NCBI RefSeq assembly: GCF_042677045.1
Contig: NZ_JBHTIH010000002.1
Coordinates: 558,001-622,000 of the forward strand
Length of the DNA stretch: 64,000 bases
DNA from: Lysobacter_K koreensis
GTDB taxonomy: Bacteria > Pseudomonadota > Gammaproteobacteria > Xanthomonadales > Xanthomonadaceae
Direction: 5' to 3'
A program made the translations under genes and the position numbers. This document shows, in pieces, positions 18,714 through 29,126 of the stretch. The first letter of the stretch is position 1; each line of letters begins with the position of its first letter. Under the pieces are notes generated by a model, which made no database searches, was not told where the DNA came from, and worked only from the letters and a program-made list of their open reading frames with translations.

Positions 18714-18716
18714 CAA

Positions 18717-18730
18717 TGGCGGAGAGAGTG
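18717..18730. other. Left attachment site (attL core)
   Basis: TGGCGGAGAGAGTG, identical to the 3' end of tRNA-Ser at 57415-57428. Sequences diverge immediately on both sides of the 14 bases. The intact tRNA is at the right end; this is the duplicated copy. Confidence 0.88.
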
Positions 18731-18873
18731 TCTGTCCGCTATCCGTTCGCGCGTGTCCGCGCCGGTTCGGGAAACCGCTGCCACGCTGGGTTGCGGGCTG
18801 ATTCTGCGTCCGCTACTGTCCGGCTCAGTTCGCCCCAATCCGGGGATAGAACGGGGATAGGGACGGGGATAGC
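18731..18873. promoter_or_regulatory. Integrase upstream region with three GGGGATAG repeats
   Basis: Between attL and the integrase start the sequence CGGGGATAG occurs three times (18841-18872). A related pair (CGGGGATCAAAACGGGGATG) lies near the other end at 57343-57361, just before attR. Short direct repeats flanking the core on both sides are what integrase or excisionase arm-binding sites look like. The integrase GTG start follows the third repeat directly. Confidence 0.5.
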
Positions 18874-20031
18874 GTGGCGAGGCCGATAAACCGTCTGACC
18901 GCTCGAGGCGCGGCGACCGCGAAGCCCGGAAAGCACGCCGATGGCGGCGGGCTGTGGCTACAGGTTACCGCGACCGGCGCGCGTGCGTGGGTGTTTCGCT
19001 ACGCGCTGGCCGGGCAGGAGCGCTTCATGGGGCTGGGGCCGCTGCACACGGTCAGCCTGGCGCGCGCTCGCGAGGATGCGCTGGCGGCGCGGCTGGAGCT
19101 ACGCAACGGTCTGGATCCGCTCGAGCAACGCAAGGCGAAGCTGGCCGCTCGCGCCGGCATCCCGACCTTCAAGGCCGCCGCTGCCGACTTCATCGCCGAG
19201 AACCGATCCGGCTGGAAGAATCCCAAGCATGCCGACCAGTGGGAGAACACGCTCGCGACCTACGCCGAGCCGATCATCGGCAGCAAGCCGGTGAACGCGA
19301 TCACGACCGAGGACGTGCTCGAGGTGTTGCGGCCCATCTGGACGACCAAGACCGAAACGGCCAGCCGCGTGCGCCAGCGGATCGAGTCGGTACTCGACGC
19401 CGCTCGAGTGAAGGGGCTTCGGGAGGGCGAGAACCCGGCGCGCTGGCGTGGCCACCTGGCCAAGCTGCTGCCGAAGCCGACCGCCGTCCGCCAGGTGAAG
19501 CACTTCGCCGCCCTGCCCTACGCCGAGATGCCGGCGTTCGTGGCGAAGTTGCGCGGCGAGTCCGGCACGGCCGCCCGCGCGCTCGAGTTCCTGATCCTCA
19601 CGGCCGCGCGGACGAACATGGTCACCAAGGCGCAACGGCGGGAGGTGGTCGGCGACAAATGGCTGGTGCCGCGCGATCGAATGAAGGCGAGGCGGCCGCA
19701 TGTGGTGCCGCTGCCGGATCGCGCGGTCGAGATCCTCGACGCGCAGCCGGCTGGCGACTGGCTGTTCCCCGGCGACCGCAATAAGCCCCACCTGTCCAAT
19801 GCGGCCATGGACGCCCTGCTCGAGCGCATGGGCTTCGGCCACGTCACCGTGCACGGCTTCCGCTCGAGCTTCAAGGATTGGGCCAGCGAGACGACGACGT
19901 TTCCGAATGAGGTCAGCGAGGCGGCGCTCGCGCACGTCATCAAGGACAAGGCCGAGGCCGCCTATCGCCGCGGCGCGTTGCTCGAGAAGCGGCGCGAACT
20001 GATGGACGCCTGGGCCGCGTATCTGGCCTGA
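18874..20031 (+). CDS. Tyrosine-recombinase integrase (P4-type)
   Basis: Catalyses site-specific integration and excision at tRNA-Ser. 385 residues, GTG start at 18874. N-terminal DUF4102-type arm-binding domain (KPGKHADGGGLWLQV), SAM-like core-binding domain (about 97-180) and catalytic domain with R246 (LTAARTNM), H327-x-x-R330 (VHGFRSSF), H354 (ALAHV) and nucleophile Y364 (AAYRRG). All catalytic residues are present, so it should be active. It is transcribed inward from attL, opposite to the virion genes, and is adjacent to the excisionase in the circular form. Confidence 0.96.
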   Translation: MARPINRLTARGAATAKPGKHADGGGLWLQVTATGARAWVFRYALAGQERFMGLGPLHTVSLARAREDALAARLELRNGLDPLEQRKAKLAARAGIPTFKAAAADFIAENRSGWKNPKHADQWENTLATYAEPIIGSKPVNAITTEDVLEVLRPIWTTKTETASRVRQRIESVLDAARVKGLREGENPARWRGHLAKLLPKPTAVRQVKHFAALPYAEMPAFVAKLRGESGTAARALEFLILTAARTNMVTKAQRREVVGDKWLVPRDRMKARRPHVVPLPDRAVEILDAQPAGDWLFPGDRNKPHLSNAAMDALLERMGFGHVTVHGFRSSFKDWASETTTFPNEVSEAALAHVIKDKAEAAYRRGALLEKRRELMDAWAAYLA

Positions 20032-20064
20032 GCGCCTACCGACAGCGCGCCGCCACCCAGCGAG

Positions 20065-20364
20065 TCACACCTCGGGGCCGTGCCGCAGGCTGGTCTTTGG
20101 CTTGGCCAGCACCGACGCCTCACGACGCAAGCGATCGGCCTGCGCCACGGGCCACCGCTCGACCCACCGCATCCCCTGTGCCTGGCTCCGGCATGCCGCA
20201 TCCTTCCAGCGATCCGTGGACAGGTGGCGATTGGCCGTTGTGTGCCACAGCCCGTCGATTCGCAGGGAGACCACCGCGACGCACTGCTCGCCGACGTACA
20301 GCCATCGCTGCCCGATCTCGTCCCGGCCCACCAGGCGGACCCAGCGGAAGTCGTCGGGGAGCAT
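20065..20364 (-). CDS. Hypothetical protein, last gene of the late operon
   Basis: 99 residues, ATG 20364 to TGA 20065. Contains a beta-rich N-terminal part (WVRLVGRDEIGQRWLYVGEQ, then VVSLRIDGLWHTTANRHLS) and a basic C-terminus. No family recognised. It follows the tail genes on the same strand and converges with the integrase. It could be a lysogenic-conversion or a virion accessory gene; no in-frame TAG. Confidence 0.6.
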   Translation of the reverse strand: MLPDDFRWVRLVGRDEIGQRWLYVGEQCVAVVSLRIDGLWHTTANRHLSTDRWKDAACRSQAQGMRWVERWPVAQADRLRREASVLAKPKTSLRHGPEV

Positions 20365-20373
20365 GGGCGCATG

Positions 20374-20808
20374 TTACGGCGCTTCCACTTCTAGCGTGGC
20401 GGCAATGTCGTACGTCTGCACGGATCCAGAGCCGGTGTCGGTCACCGTGTCGCGCAGCGTGCCGGTACGAAGCTGCGCTGCGCCCGTGGCCGTGGTGGCG
20501 GTGACTGTGGAGGTGGACGTGCCGCTCAGGTTGATGCCCGTGCCGCCAGACACGAAGGCCCATGAGTGCGTGAACGGGCCGATGCCGCCAGTGACCGTTG
20601 CCGTGGAGTTGCCGGAGGCGGGCGCGGGAGCAACCGTGCTGGCGTTGATAGCCCCGGCCGACACGCTGAACCCGGACGCATAGACCAGCCGGTTAGTTCC
20701 GCCATCGCCGATGTAGACCTCGCGCAAGGTGCGAAGCGTTGCGCCGTCTTGGTAGTAGATCGCCGTGGCCGTGCGGTTCGTGCCGGCGTCGCCATAGGTG
20801 ATCGGCAT
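20374..20808 (-). CDS. Tail-fibre-like structural protein
   Basis: 144 residues, ATG 20808, TAA stop. Sequence is Gly/Thr/Ser-rich and repetitive (TYGDAGTNRTATAIYYQDGA, then VYIGDGGTNRLVYASG), followed by a bacterial Ig-like stretch (VSGGTGINLSGTSTSTVTATT). This composition fits the tip of a tail fibre or a head decoration. It starts 2 bases from the end of the tail-fibre gene, so it is probably a partner of that protein. Confidence 0.65.
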   Translation of the reverse strand: MPITYGDAGTNRTATAIYYQDGATLRTLREVYIGDGGTNRLVYASGFSVSAGAINASTVAPAPASGNSTATVTGGIGPFTHSWAFVSGGTGINLSGTSTSTVTATTATGAAQLRTGTLRDTVTDTGSGSVQTYDIAATLEVEAP

Positions 20809-20809
20809 G

Positions 20810-21895
20810 TTAGTACCGCAGGTAGAGTTCACCCGCCGCCAGCGCGCCAGGGGCCGCCGTGCCGAGGGTGATCTTGCTGAGCTTCTGTCCGCCGCCGACC
20901 GTAATGCCGCCCACGGCCGTAATGTTGCCCGACGTGTCCACGGTGATCCGGTCGCCTTCCGGGTCGTGGTTGAGGCGTGCAATCGTGCCGGACGAGTACC
21001 ACGCCCAATAGGTCGCCGCGCCGCCCGCCCGGTCTTGGAAGTTCATCGAGGCCACGGAGCCGCTGGACGTGACCCGGCCGCCCACTTTGAAGGCGGTGTC
21101 CGACGTGGCCGCAGTGTCGTTAACCGCCAGTCCGAACGTGTTGAAGATGCCGACGTTAGATGCGCCAAACGCGATATTGAGCGGCTGGCTTTCGCGCTGG
21201 ATCAGGTAGCCGACGCCGCCCGACATGGCCAACTCTAAGCCGTCCGCTGCAGTGCCGCCAGTGCCGGAGTCCGTGAGCCGCAGGCTGGAGCCAGAGGCCG
21301 CCGTGTTGTGAACCTGAAGCGTTTGCCCCACGTTCGCGGTGGGGGCAGCCGTCCCTACGCCGACGCCTGCCGCTGCGACGGCGAGCTAGGACGTGCCAAC
21401 CACAAGCCCGTTGGCAGGCAGATTGAGCGCGCCGGTCATCGTGTCGCCGGCCTTGTTCACTGGTGTGTAGCCGATGATCGCGCCAGTGCGGCTGTAGGAC
21501 ACCAGCAACCACACGCCCGCCGTCAGGCAGCGGAATACCGCAATGTCCGGCTGGGCGGTCGTGATGTTGGCCCCGTTGGGGAGGACGATTGCGGCGGAAT
21601 GCACAAGGGTGCAGGCACCGCCAAAACGCAGTTCCCGAATGCAGCCCGCGTACCCGGCGCCAAGGCTGGTGATCGTCGCCGAACCGTCAATGCCGACCGA
21701 TTCACCGTCCGCATTTGCCACGTTGATGGTGGAGGCAGCGGTGATGTTGGCCGAGGCAGTCGCGTAGGTGCTGCGAAGGATCGCCGCCTATGCGCGGATG
21801 TAGTTGTCGAGCGAGTTGCCAATGACCTCCGTGCCGGCCGGGGAGTTGCTGGCCGCCAGGGTGGCGAGGTCACTCATCGAATTGGGAACGGCCAT
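20810..21895 (-). CDS. Tail fibre/tail spike protein, two in-frame TAG codons
   Basis: Read with TAG as a sense codon this is one 361-residue protein from ATG 21895 to TAA 20810-20812. TAG occurs at codon 36 (21788-21790; context NYIRA-TAG-AAILRSTYA) and codon 170 (21386-21388; context VVGTS-TAG-LAVAAAG). The N-terminus (MAVPNSMSDLATLAASNSPA, then NSLDNYIRA) is the common short-tailed-phage fibre opening, where Gln is usual in the stretch around the first TAG. Middle part GYTPVNKAGDTMTGALNLPA is a classic tail-fibre repeat, so the frame is certainly right across the TAGs. Binds the host surface. Confidence 0.9.
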
Positions 21896-21898
21896 GGG

Positions 21899-23863
21899 TT
21901 AGTCCGTAAAGGGGAGGAGGTATTCGGGCATTCCGTACTGGCCCAGCAGGCCCTGCTTACGCTGCAACATGCGGCGGTTGTGGGCTTCGATGGCTTCGGC
22001 TGCAAGCGGTGCACTGGCAGCCTTCTGGCCCACCTTGCGGGTCACGGCGTTGTTTGCCGCGATAGCTCCCTCAGAGGCAAGGACGGCAGCGAGCGAGCCG
22101 GGGACGTTCCCTAGCAGCCCGCCTACGGTAGCCGCCACGCCAGTAATACCGCGCTGTGCGAGAGGCGATTGCAGACCGCCCCGGAGCGTGTCAGCGGCGG
22201 TGCCGGGGCCGGTGGCGGCGATGGCGTTGCTGGTGATGCTGCGGCGCTGGAGCGCGTCGAGCATGGCCTCTAGCTACTGCCGAGCGGGCGGGCTGAGCTT
22301 GTACTTGGCCTTCGCGTCTTTCGCGAGGATCGACTTGATCTGCGTCAAAGTAACAGCTTGGTTACCGCCGCCATCCCGCCCACCACTATCAATTGCGTCA
22401 AGTAGGGAGCGGCCTGCCGCCATATCCGTAAGAGGCTGCGACGCACGTGCATACGCGGCCAAATTATCGCGATAGCCAGGTACTGTGGCGTCGATCGTTT
22501 CAGCAATCGAATCTCGGAGAGGTCCAAGCGCCTTTTTCTCCTGCCCCGTTGCCATCGGCCCCAAGTGGCTGCCGGCCTGCTCGTGGAGGCCGCTCAGTAT
22601 GTCCGCCCCGATCTTACCATCGGAACCCATGCGGGACTCGATTTCTCCCCGAATACTGGCCACGGCTGCCTTGACGTTCTTGTTCACGCCGAGGCTGGAG
22701 TTATGCAGGCTGTCGAGCGCCGCCAGAATCGGGGCAGCGTCGGCCGACTGGCCGGGAAGTTGGGCGTAGTACGGAGCCGTGGCGGCCGTGCGGGCCTTGG
22801 TCGCCGCACCCATCGCCGCATCGTCCCCTGCCAGTTTCGCCACTGAATCCCGCAGAGCCGCGTTGTTGGACGACTCGGTAGCCGCAAAGGCCGGAGCCGT
22901 CATGCCGTTGTTCCGCAGCACCCGCTCCGCCTGCACCGCTTCGGGGGTGCCGATAGCCTGCGCCGGGGTCAGCGTGTAGCCGGGAACGGACGGCGCGCCG
23001 CGCAACGCTGCAAGGATCGCCGGATCGTCGCCCAGCAAGCCCGCAACGCGCTGGTTGGCGATCTGCTCACGGCCGCCAGGGGTCAGGTAGCGAGCACCCT
23101 GTCGCGCCGCTCCGGCTCCCGCGCCAATGCCCTTTACGCCCAAGGCAAGGGCGGGGGCAAGCGCCGTGTTTACCGCCACCTGTTGAGCCTTGTCGCTACC
23201 GTAGTCGCCCTCTCCGAGCACTGGCGACGCAAGCCCATAGGCGCCACCCTCAAGCGCCAGCAGCCCACCCTTTTGCAACAGCCCCTTGATGCCGTCCGCC
23301 GTGATCTTCGGCAGCTTGCCAGCGGTTCGCAGCGCGCCCACGCCCGTCATCCACGGCAGCACTTCACCAGCCGTCGCCCCCACGTAGCTGTTCGCGTTGC
23401 CGTCCGTGCGGGCCTGATAGTCGGCCTCGCGCTGGCGCACCTGCGCGTCGCCCTTAACCGTCTCTTCGTTGATGAACTTGCGGACGTTCTGCAACAGCCC
23501 CTGCGCCTACGGAGCCTCGCCCCGCACTAATCCGCTCATGGTCTGCTCGGGAGCCGGCAGGATGGCGTTAGCGCCCGCGTTGAGGCCGTGCTGCGCGAGC
23601 TGGCCCAAGCCCACGGGCAGGTTCAGCGCGTGATGCTGCAAGCCGTCCAGCAGCCCCATTACTTGCGTGTCAACGCCGGGGATGCCGCTCATGTTGTACG
23701 TAGCGGGTCGGCGTTTCGCCTTGACCGATGACGCCCCAGTCTGCACGTCGCTGAAATCGGCGCGCGTCCGGTATTTGGCCAGCGCCATCTCCATGGTTTT
23801 CGGCTTCGTGCCTTCGGGAAACTCGACAATCGTCCCGTCGGGCAGTTCAACTTCGATGGGCAT
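21899..23863 (-). CDS. Large internal virion/ejection-like protein, two in-frame TAG codons
   Basis: One 654-residue frame from ATG 23863 to TAA 21899-21901, with TAG at codon 119 (23507-23509; RGEAP-TAG-AQGLLQNVRKF) and codon 530 (22274-22276; SPPARQ-TAG-LEAMLDALQ). The N-terminus MPIEVELPDGTIVEFPEGTK is typical of large podovirus internal proteins. The rest is Ala-rich and helical with two probable membrane-active stretches near LPWMTGVGALRTAG and AVAATVGGLLGNVPG-like sequence, as in ejection proteins that span the periplasm. The standard code would split it into three pieces in one frame. Confidence 0.88.
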
Positions 23864-25389
23864 TATTCGATCCTGTTAGTGGCGGGGTTGAACTTAAGAC
23901 GGCTGGAGCGTGGCGCATCCGTTTGCGGCGCGGCTTTGCCGGCCTTCGACTTGGCGAGCATCTTGCCGCTCATTGCAATGCGGCGAAGCTCCCGCAATCC
24001 CTCTTTGTATTCCTTGTCGCTCTGCGCGCGGTTAAGCCGAGCAATGGCAGCCGTTGCCGCTTCGCCCTCCTTTTCCGAGATCGCGCCGCCGCCCTTGAGG
24101 CTGGCGAACGCCTCCAAGAACGCTTTGCCCTCGATCTGCCGAGCCGCCACGTTGAAGTCCATGGCATCCGTGCCGCCGATGTAGTTGCGCGGGTCAAACT
24201 TGGCGCTTGCCCCCGTGCCAGTCGCGAGGCCGGGGTGGCCAAGCACCTTGTCAATCGCCGCGATAGCCCGATCCGCACTGGCCAATGCCTGCGGAAGCGA
24301 GACTGCCGCCTCGGCCTGAGCTTCGCCCGTTTTGCGCGCGCCAGAGACGGCCGCCTCGCGCGCCACCACTCCCTTCGTGCCCCTGTCGTAAGCCGACAGG
24401 TCAGCGGTATTCTTGGCCGCCTACACCATCCCCGCCCCCTGCGCCTCTAGCTGGTTGCGAACCGGCATCGCGGCCATCTCTGCGGCCTGCTGCGCGGCGG
24501 TTACCGCGCCCGCCTCGTCCTCTTTGCGGCGGCCCGTGAGCGGCCTTCCCTGCGGACGCGGCTCAAGGTGCCAGTGGTCGCCCTCGTCAATAACCTCAAG
24601 GCCATTGGCTGAGGCGTACTGGCGGACGGACTGCGCTTGCTCCGGCGTGCGGGGCGGCAGAATATCGCGCGCCATGCCGGTTCCAGCGGGGCCGGGTTTC
24701 ATGTGGTAGCTGTTGGCGACGCCGCCGACCTTCTCATTGTGCTGCGGCGTGCGTAGGCCACTGGTGACCTGCACGCCGGGGATGGTCGTCAGGCCCGCGA
24801 ACAGGTCGCCGGACGGCGCGATGGACGGGGATAGCGGGTCACTGGCAGGCATCGTCGCACCGAGGATTGCCTTCTCGTACTGGCCCGAGCGCGGATTGAA
24901 GGTGTAGCGGGTCGGCACGCCGTTCTCGTCGGCCATCTCGAACGATTGCGCGCCAGCACTGGACGCCTTGCCCTCAATGCCGCCCTGTACGCGCATGAAA
25001 TGCTGGTACTCGGGCGTACCCGGCTTGTAGCCGGCAGCCTGCGCCATCATGTCCTTGGCGCGGAAATCCGTAGGCGCGCCCGCCTGCTGCTTAGCCAGCA
25101 CCTGCTTGTACTGCTTGGTGGCCATGTCCTCCGCGCCCTGATTCATGGACAGCAGGCCGCCCGAGATCCCGGCGCCTAGCGCATTGCCGAAGCCGCCGTT
25201 GGTGGACAGCAGGCCGGACGCGAGCTGCAACAGCCCCTGCCGCCCCATCCTCTCCTTGTCGTCGTCGCTCAGGCCAAGCCCACCATCGGGGTTGAGCTTG
25301 TCGAACAGCGACGCGCGCCAATCGCGCTTCTTCTTCGGCAGTTCATCCATTCCCGGCATGATCGAACCCACCATCGGATAGTTGAGCAT
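23863..25389 (-). CDS. Virion protein with M15-type peptidoglycan peptidase domain, one in-frame TAG
   Basis: 508 residues from ATG 25389 to TAA 23863-23865; TAG at codon 323 (24421-24423; QGAGMV-TAG-AAKNTADLS). Residues ~200-280 form a D-Ala-D-Ala carboxypeptidase (VanY/M15) zinc site: H229 in SYHMKPG, D242 in MARDI and H272/H274 in GDHWHLEP. The C-terminal 185 residues after the TAG are helical. In the virion it would open peptidoglycan during DNA entry. The TAA stop overlaps the next gene's ATG by one base, so the true end is where annotated. Confidence 0.88.
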
Positions 25390-25392
25390 CGC

Positions 25393-26370
25393 TTAACCCC
25401 ACATCGACGCGAGCAGCGCCGCGTAACCGGCCGCGTTCTGGCCGGCGCTCTTGTAGTTAGGATTGGCCCCCGTGGACGAACCGGAGCCGCCCTGCACGGT
25501 GCCTAGCGCGTTGGCGAGCACGCCCAACTGCTTGTTGTCGTGGTCGCGCCAATCGGTGAAGTCGTCGTAGTCCTGATCTAGCGCGGACTGGAACAGGTTC
25601 TGTTCCTGCGAGCCAATGTTCATCAGCGCGCGGGCGTCGTCGTACTTCGCCCCGTTGAGGCCCGGAATCTGACCCATCGCGGACAGGCTGTTGCCTTGGT
25701 TCTGCGCCCACGCCGACTGGCCGCGCTCAAGGAAGTTGTTCGCCAAGCCAGAGTTGCGGGCAAGGTCGGTCTGCTGCGCCGACATGCGCCGGTTAATGTC
25801 GTTCTCGGCCAAGCCAACCTGCCGGTTGTAGTCCTCGCTCCGCAGGCCGGTGGAAATGTCGCCTAGCTGGCGGCCGAGCGTCTGATTGTTGCTCTGCATG
25901 GCCTACTGCATCGCGCTGCCCCCGAACGCGCCGCCAGCATTGAACTGCGCCAGCATGTTGGGCTGCGTGCTGTTCTGGAAGCTCTCGGTCACGTCGCGCT
26001 GCGCGTTGCCGATCATGTCGTTGAGGTGCGGATTGGCCCCCGCGTACTGATTGGTGCCGACCTGAGTCGTCTGGCCCTCGTAGGGGTTGGCCTGCGCCTG
26101 GAAGGCGTTCTTGCCGGCCAACTGCCCGCCAATGTAGCCCTGCGCCTGATCCATCATCGGATTCCCGGCCGCCGCCTACTGACGCACCATGTCGAACCCG
26201 TCGAGCGTGTCGTCGCTGAAGCCCGCGATGCGCTGACCGCCGTAGCCCTGATAGGGCTTGTTGGACACGGCATTGGCGCGGCTCAACATGCTCTGGAACT
26301 GCGGGATCGCCCAAGACGGCGGGCCGCTCTGCGTGGTGTTGGTCGTGGTCTTTCCGCCGCCGCTAGACAC
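25393..26370 (-). CDS. Gln/Asn-rich internal virion protein, two in-frame TAG codons
   Basis: 325 residues from GTG 26370 (directly after the previous TAA) to TAA 25393-25395. TAG at codon 65 (26176-26178; DMVRQ-TAG-AAAGNPMM) and codon 156 (25903-25905; GSAMQ-TAG-AMQSNNQ). The whole protein is rich in Gln, Asn, Gly and Ala (QAQANPYEGQTTQVG; RNSGLANNFLERGQ), so Gln at both TAGs would be unremarkable. Such proteins in short-tailed phages are ejected or connect head and tail. The function is inferred from position only. Confidence 0.85.
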
Positions 26371-26781
26371 TTAGATAGCCTCCATATTCTTGGGAATTTC
26401 GTAGGTTGCTGTGACCAGCGGATAACGCTTCGCCCAGCCCAAGCGCGGGCTGCCGAAGGTGATTTTGGTAGCGCCGATGTTCGCGGCGGTCTGCTTGATA
26501 AGCGATTCACCGGCCGCGATCACGTCCGCGCCGCCGTGGTTGTAGGCCAGCCAGATATGCAACGTGGGCTGCTTGGTGAACTCGGTCTGGCGCTTGAGCA
26601 TGATGAGGAAGCCGGCAAAGCCCGCATCCCCGACTGCGATATGCAACGCCGCGTCGCCGGTCTTGATCGCGTGGTACACGTCCTCGGCAATCCAGTCCTC
26701 GGCGGGCATCTGTTCCAAGCCGGCACGCACGTCAGTCCAGACCGAGCGCAGGCTATCGGGGTGGGTTAGCAGGAGATCCAT
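26371..26781 (-). CDS. Predicted GNAT-like virion protein (T7 gp13-like)
   Basis: 136 residues, ATG 26781 to TAA 26371, no in-frame TAG. The layout beta-strand GDAALHIAVGDAGFAGFLIM, then TLHIWLAYNHGG, then a helix GESLIKQTAANIGATKITF and final strand recalls an acetyltransferase fold, which occurs in T7 gp13-type internal proteins of podoviruses. Without a visible acetyl-CoA motif I treat it as a structural relative, not an enzyme. It sits between tail and internal-protein genes, which suits a virion-assembly role. Confidence 0.6.
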   Translation of the reverse strand: MDLLLTHPDSLRSVWTDVRAGLEQMPAEDWIAEDVYHAIKTGDAALHIAVGDAGFAGFLIMLKRQTEFTKQPTLHIWLAYNHGGADVIAAGESLIKQTAANIGATKITFGSPRLGWAKRYPLVTATYEIPKNMEAI

Positions 26782-27086
26782 CAGTTACCTGTGAGTGCGC
26801 GGCATTGCAGCCATGTGCCGGGGGTGCCCGCCGCTACGCACGTCCAGCCGAGCACTACATATTTCGACGCAGCGGCCCCGGCCTCAACCGGAGCGGCGTT
26901 GCGGACGTAATCGCCGTGTGCGTACGTCCCCGTGGTCGGGGCGGCCGTTGCGGCGTTGTACGTGGCCACAATCGACCCTTCCGATAGCTGATTGACCTGT
27001 TGGGCCAGCCCACGCCACAGCGAGTCCAGTTGGCGCACCAATTCCTTGGTGTCCTGCGGCAGATACGGGTTGTCTTGCAGCTTCAT
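26781..27086 (-). CDS. Small structural protein of the tail region
   Basis: 101 residues, ATG 27086 to TGA 26781-26783, overlapping neighbours on both sides by 4 and 1 bases. Helical N-terminus (LPQDTKELVRQLDSLWRGL) then Gly/Thr-rich strands (TAAPTTGTYAHGDYVRN) and a C-terminal VVLGWTCVAAGTPGTW stretch, a motif often found in phage fibre or neck proteins. No in-frame TAG. Confidence 0.65.
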   Translation of the reverse strand: MKLQDNPYLPQDTKELVRQLDSLWRGLAQQVNQLSEGSIVATYNAATAAPTTGTYAHGDYVRNAAPVEAGAAASKYVVLGWTCVAAGTPGTWLQCRALTGN

Positions 27087-28525
27087 TCGGCCGAAGTCCC
27101 CTGTAACGCCACGTCCAGCCCGTTGACCACCGCAGCGGCCGTGTGGTCGATGCGGACACTGTGCCAGCGCGCATCACGGCGGAAATCGAACCGGCTGCGG
27201 CTCAGCGGGTTGGTAGCATCCTGCGTGGCCGCCTCGCCCAAGGTGGCGCGGTAGAAGTTGGTGGCCGTGCCTGCGGCCGGAGTCGTCCGGTAGCGTGGGG
27301 TCACGCGGGAGAGGTGGCTGTAGCCCACCATGTCCCCGAAGTCGCCGGTCTTGAACCACGACGCGCCAGGCGCACCGTTGACCGAGTACAGGCTCGTCCC
27401 CACGAACACGCCGGGGATGGTCGAGTCGGCCAGCCAGAAGGTGGAGTCGTAGGCGATATCGGGGAGGTCGTCGTACTCGCTGTAGAGCGCGCCGAGGCCG
27501 TCGTAGGTGATCTGCCCGGAGCTGTACTGCAACACCGCGTCCACGGCCAGCGCCTGCTTGCCCCAGCGGTCGGTGCGGAAGTTGTAGACCAGCACCGAAT
27601 CGAGCGCGCCGGAACTAGCCACGCTCGGGTAGTAGAAGTACAGGAGATCGCGCGGGAGGTCGGCCACGGCCACGATGCGGTCGCGGTAGGTCGCATTGAG
27701 GTTCGCGAAGAACCATTCCCGCACCGGAGCGCCAATCGAGCGCGGCACCGTGCCGTCGTAGACGAAGAAGTCAGACGGGCCGACGAAGAAATGGCGGGTG
27801 TCCACCACCACCACGGACTCAGGCCCGGAGCAACCCACGTCGCCGGGAACGCGCGTCCACTGCCACACGAACGGGGGGCCGACGTAGCGGCCGAGGTACA
27901 TCGAGGTGTTCTTGTAGGCAACGATATCCGAGCCAAGCGGAACGCCAGCGCGGATAGCGCCGGGCGAGTCCAGCAGGCGGCCGTTGGTGGCCTAGGTCGC
28001 AGCCGCGGGCGTCCATGACGTGTGATCGCGGATCGCCGAGCACCACCAGCCGTCCGGTTGGTCACCGAACGCGCCCCCCGAGACGTTCAGGGCCATCACG
28101 AAGCCGGACGCCGTGCAGATGATCTTGGCGGTCGGGGCCGTGGCAATGTCCGCGAACGCACCACCAGGGGATGCCGCGCCGATCACTTCGGTACGGTTGA
28201 CGTTGAGCACGACGTTGCCGAACACCGCGAACCGCTGGCGCTCGGTGCCGCTGTAGTTGCCCGCACGCGACCGGCTGACCCACGCGCCGCCCGAGGACTC
28301 GTAAATGTCCGTGCCGGTCGCCGCAAAGGTGCGCTTGGTGCCGTCGAGCAGTTCGGCCACGTAAGCAGCCGTAGGCGTCGCAGCCAGCGCAGGCAGCCCC
28401 GAGGCCACCAGCGAGTTGGCCGCAGCCAGCCCCTGCGTGGTCGGGATGATCGCGTTGCAGTCGGCCAGGATGCCGGGGGTTTCCGGGTCGAGATCGGGCG
28501 CGAAGCCGGTTAGCTCAAGGCGCAT
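27083..28525 (-). CDS. Large beta-rich structural (tail hub/adaptor type) protein, one in-frame TAG
   Basis: 480 residues from ATG 28525 to TGA 27083-27085; TAG at codon 178 (27992-27994; WTPAAAT-TAG-ATNGRLLDSP). Translation through the TAG joins IRDHTSWTPAAAT to GAIRAGVPLGSDIVAYKNTS, a continuous beta-rich protein with repeated aromatic motifs (SMYLGRYVGPPFVWQW; YYPSVASSGALDSVLVYNF) suggestive of a propeller or prism. Position between the adaptor gene and fibre/internal genes fits a tail-tube or hub protein of a short-tailed phage. Confidence 0.87.
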
Positions 28526-29126
28526 TGCGAAGCCCGTTCTGCATGGCGGGGGCGTTGCCGTAGCGGGTCAGATCGTCCTCTTCGTGCATCCCGTCGCGGA
28601 TGGCCTTGGCGATGCCGGCCCACACCATGATGCGGCTATCGTCCTTGAGGTACGGTGCGGAGTGGGTCAACGCGCTATAGAGGTACAGGCCCGGCTCGCG
28701 CAGGATCAGCCAGTTTTGCGGGGCCGCATCGGACAGCGGCGTAATGCCCTGGCGGTAGGTGAGCGCGTACGCCTCGCTGCCGGAGCCGCCGATGGTCTTG
28801 ATCTCGCCGTTAACCACGACGTAGCCCGCAGGAAAGCCCGTGGCCACCGTGTCCGCCAACCGCTCTGGCGGGAGTGGGTGGATCTCGCCGAACAGGTTGC
28901 CGCAGGCGATACGCACCGACTGGATGGTGCGGCAATCGGTCGGAATCGTGATGGCATTGGCCACCGCCGAGCCGGTCACGGTCACCTGCTGCTGCCGCAG
29001 ACGCAGCTAGCGGTTCAGATCCGCCTCGGCCAACTGGATAAAGGTCGGGATGACCGCAGACAGGTCGGCACGGGCCAGCTCGTCGGCGATGGCTGCCTTC
29101 AAGGTCGCGTAGTCGTTAATTGCCAC
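28515..29126 (-). CDS. Head-tail adaptor protein, one in-frame TAG
   Basis: 203 residues from GTG 29126 to TGA 28515-28517. The start is hidden under the standard code because a TAG stands at codon 40 (29007-29009; EADLNR-TAG-LRLRQQQ). The opening VAINDYATLKAAIADELARA and the following PTFIQLAEADLNR match a common podovirus adaptor family. Mid-protein GETHPLPPERLADT-like segment and a membrane-avoiding C-terminus. It overlaps the next gene by 11 bases. It likely joins portal to tail. Confidence 0.87.
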
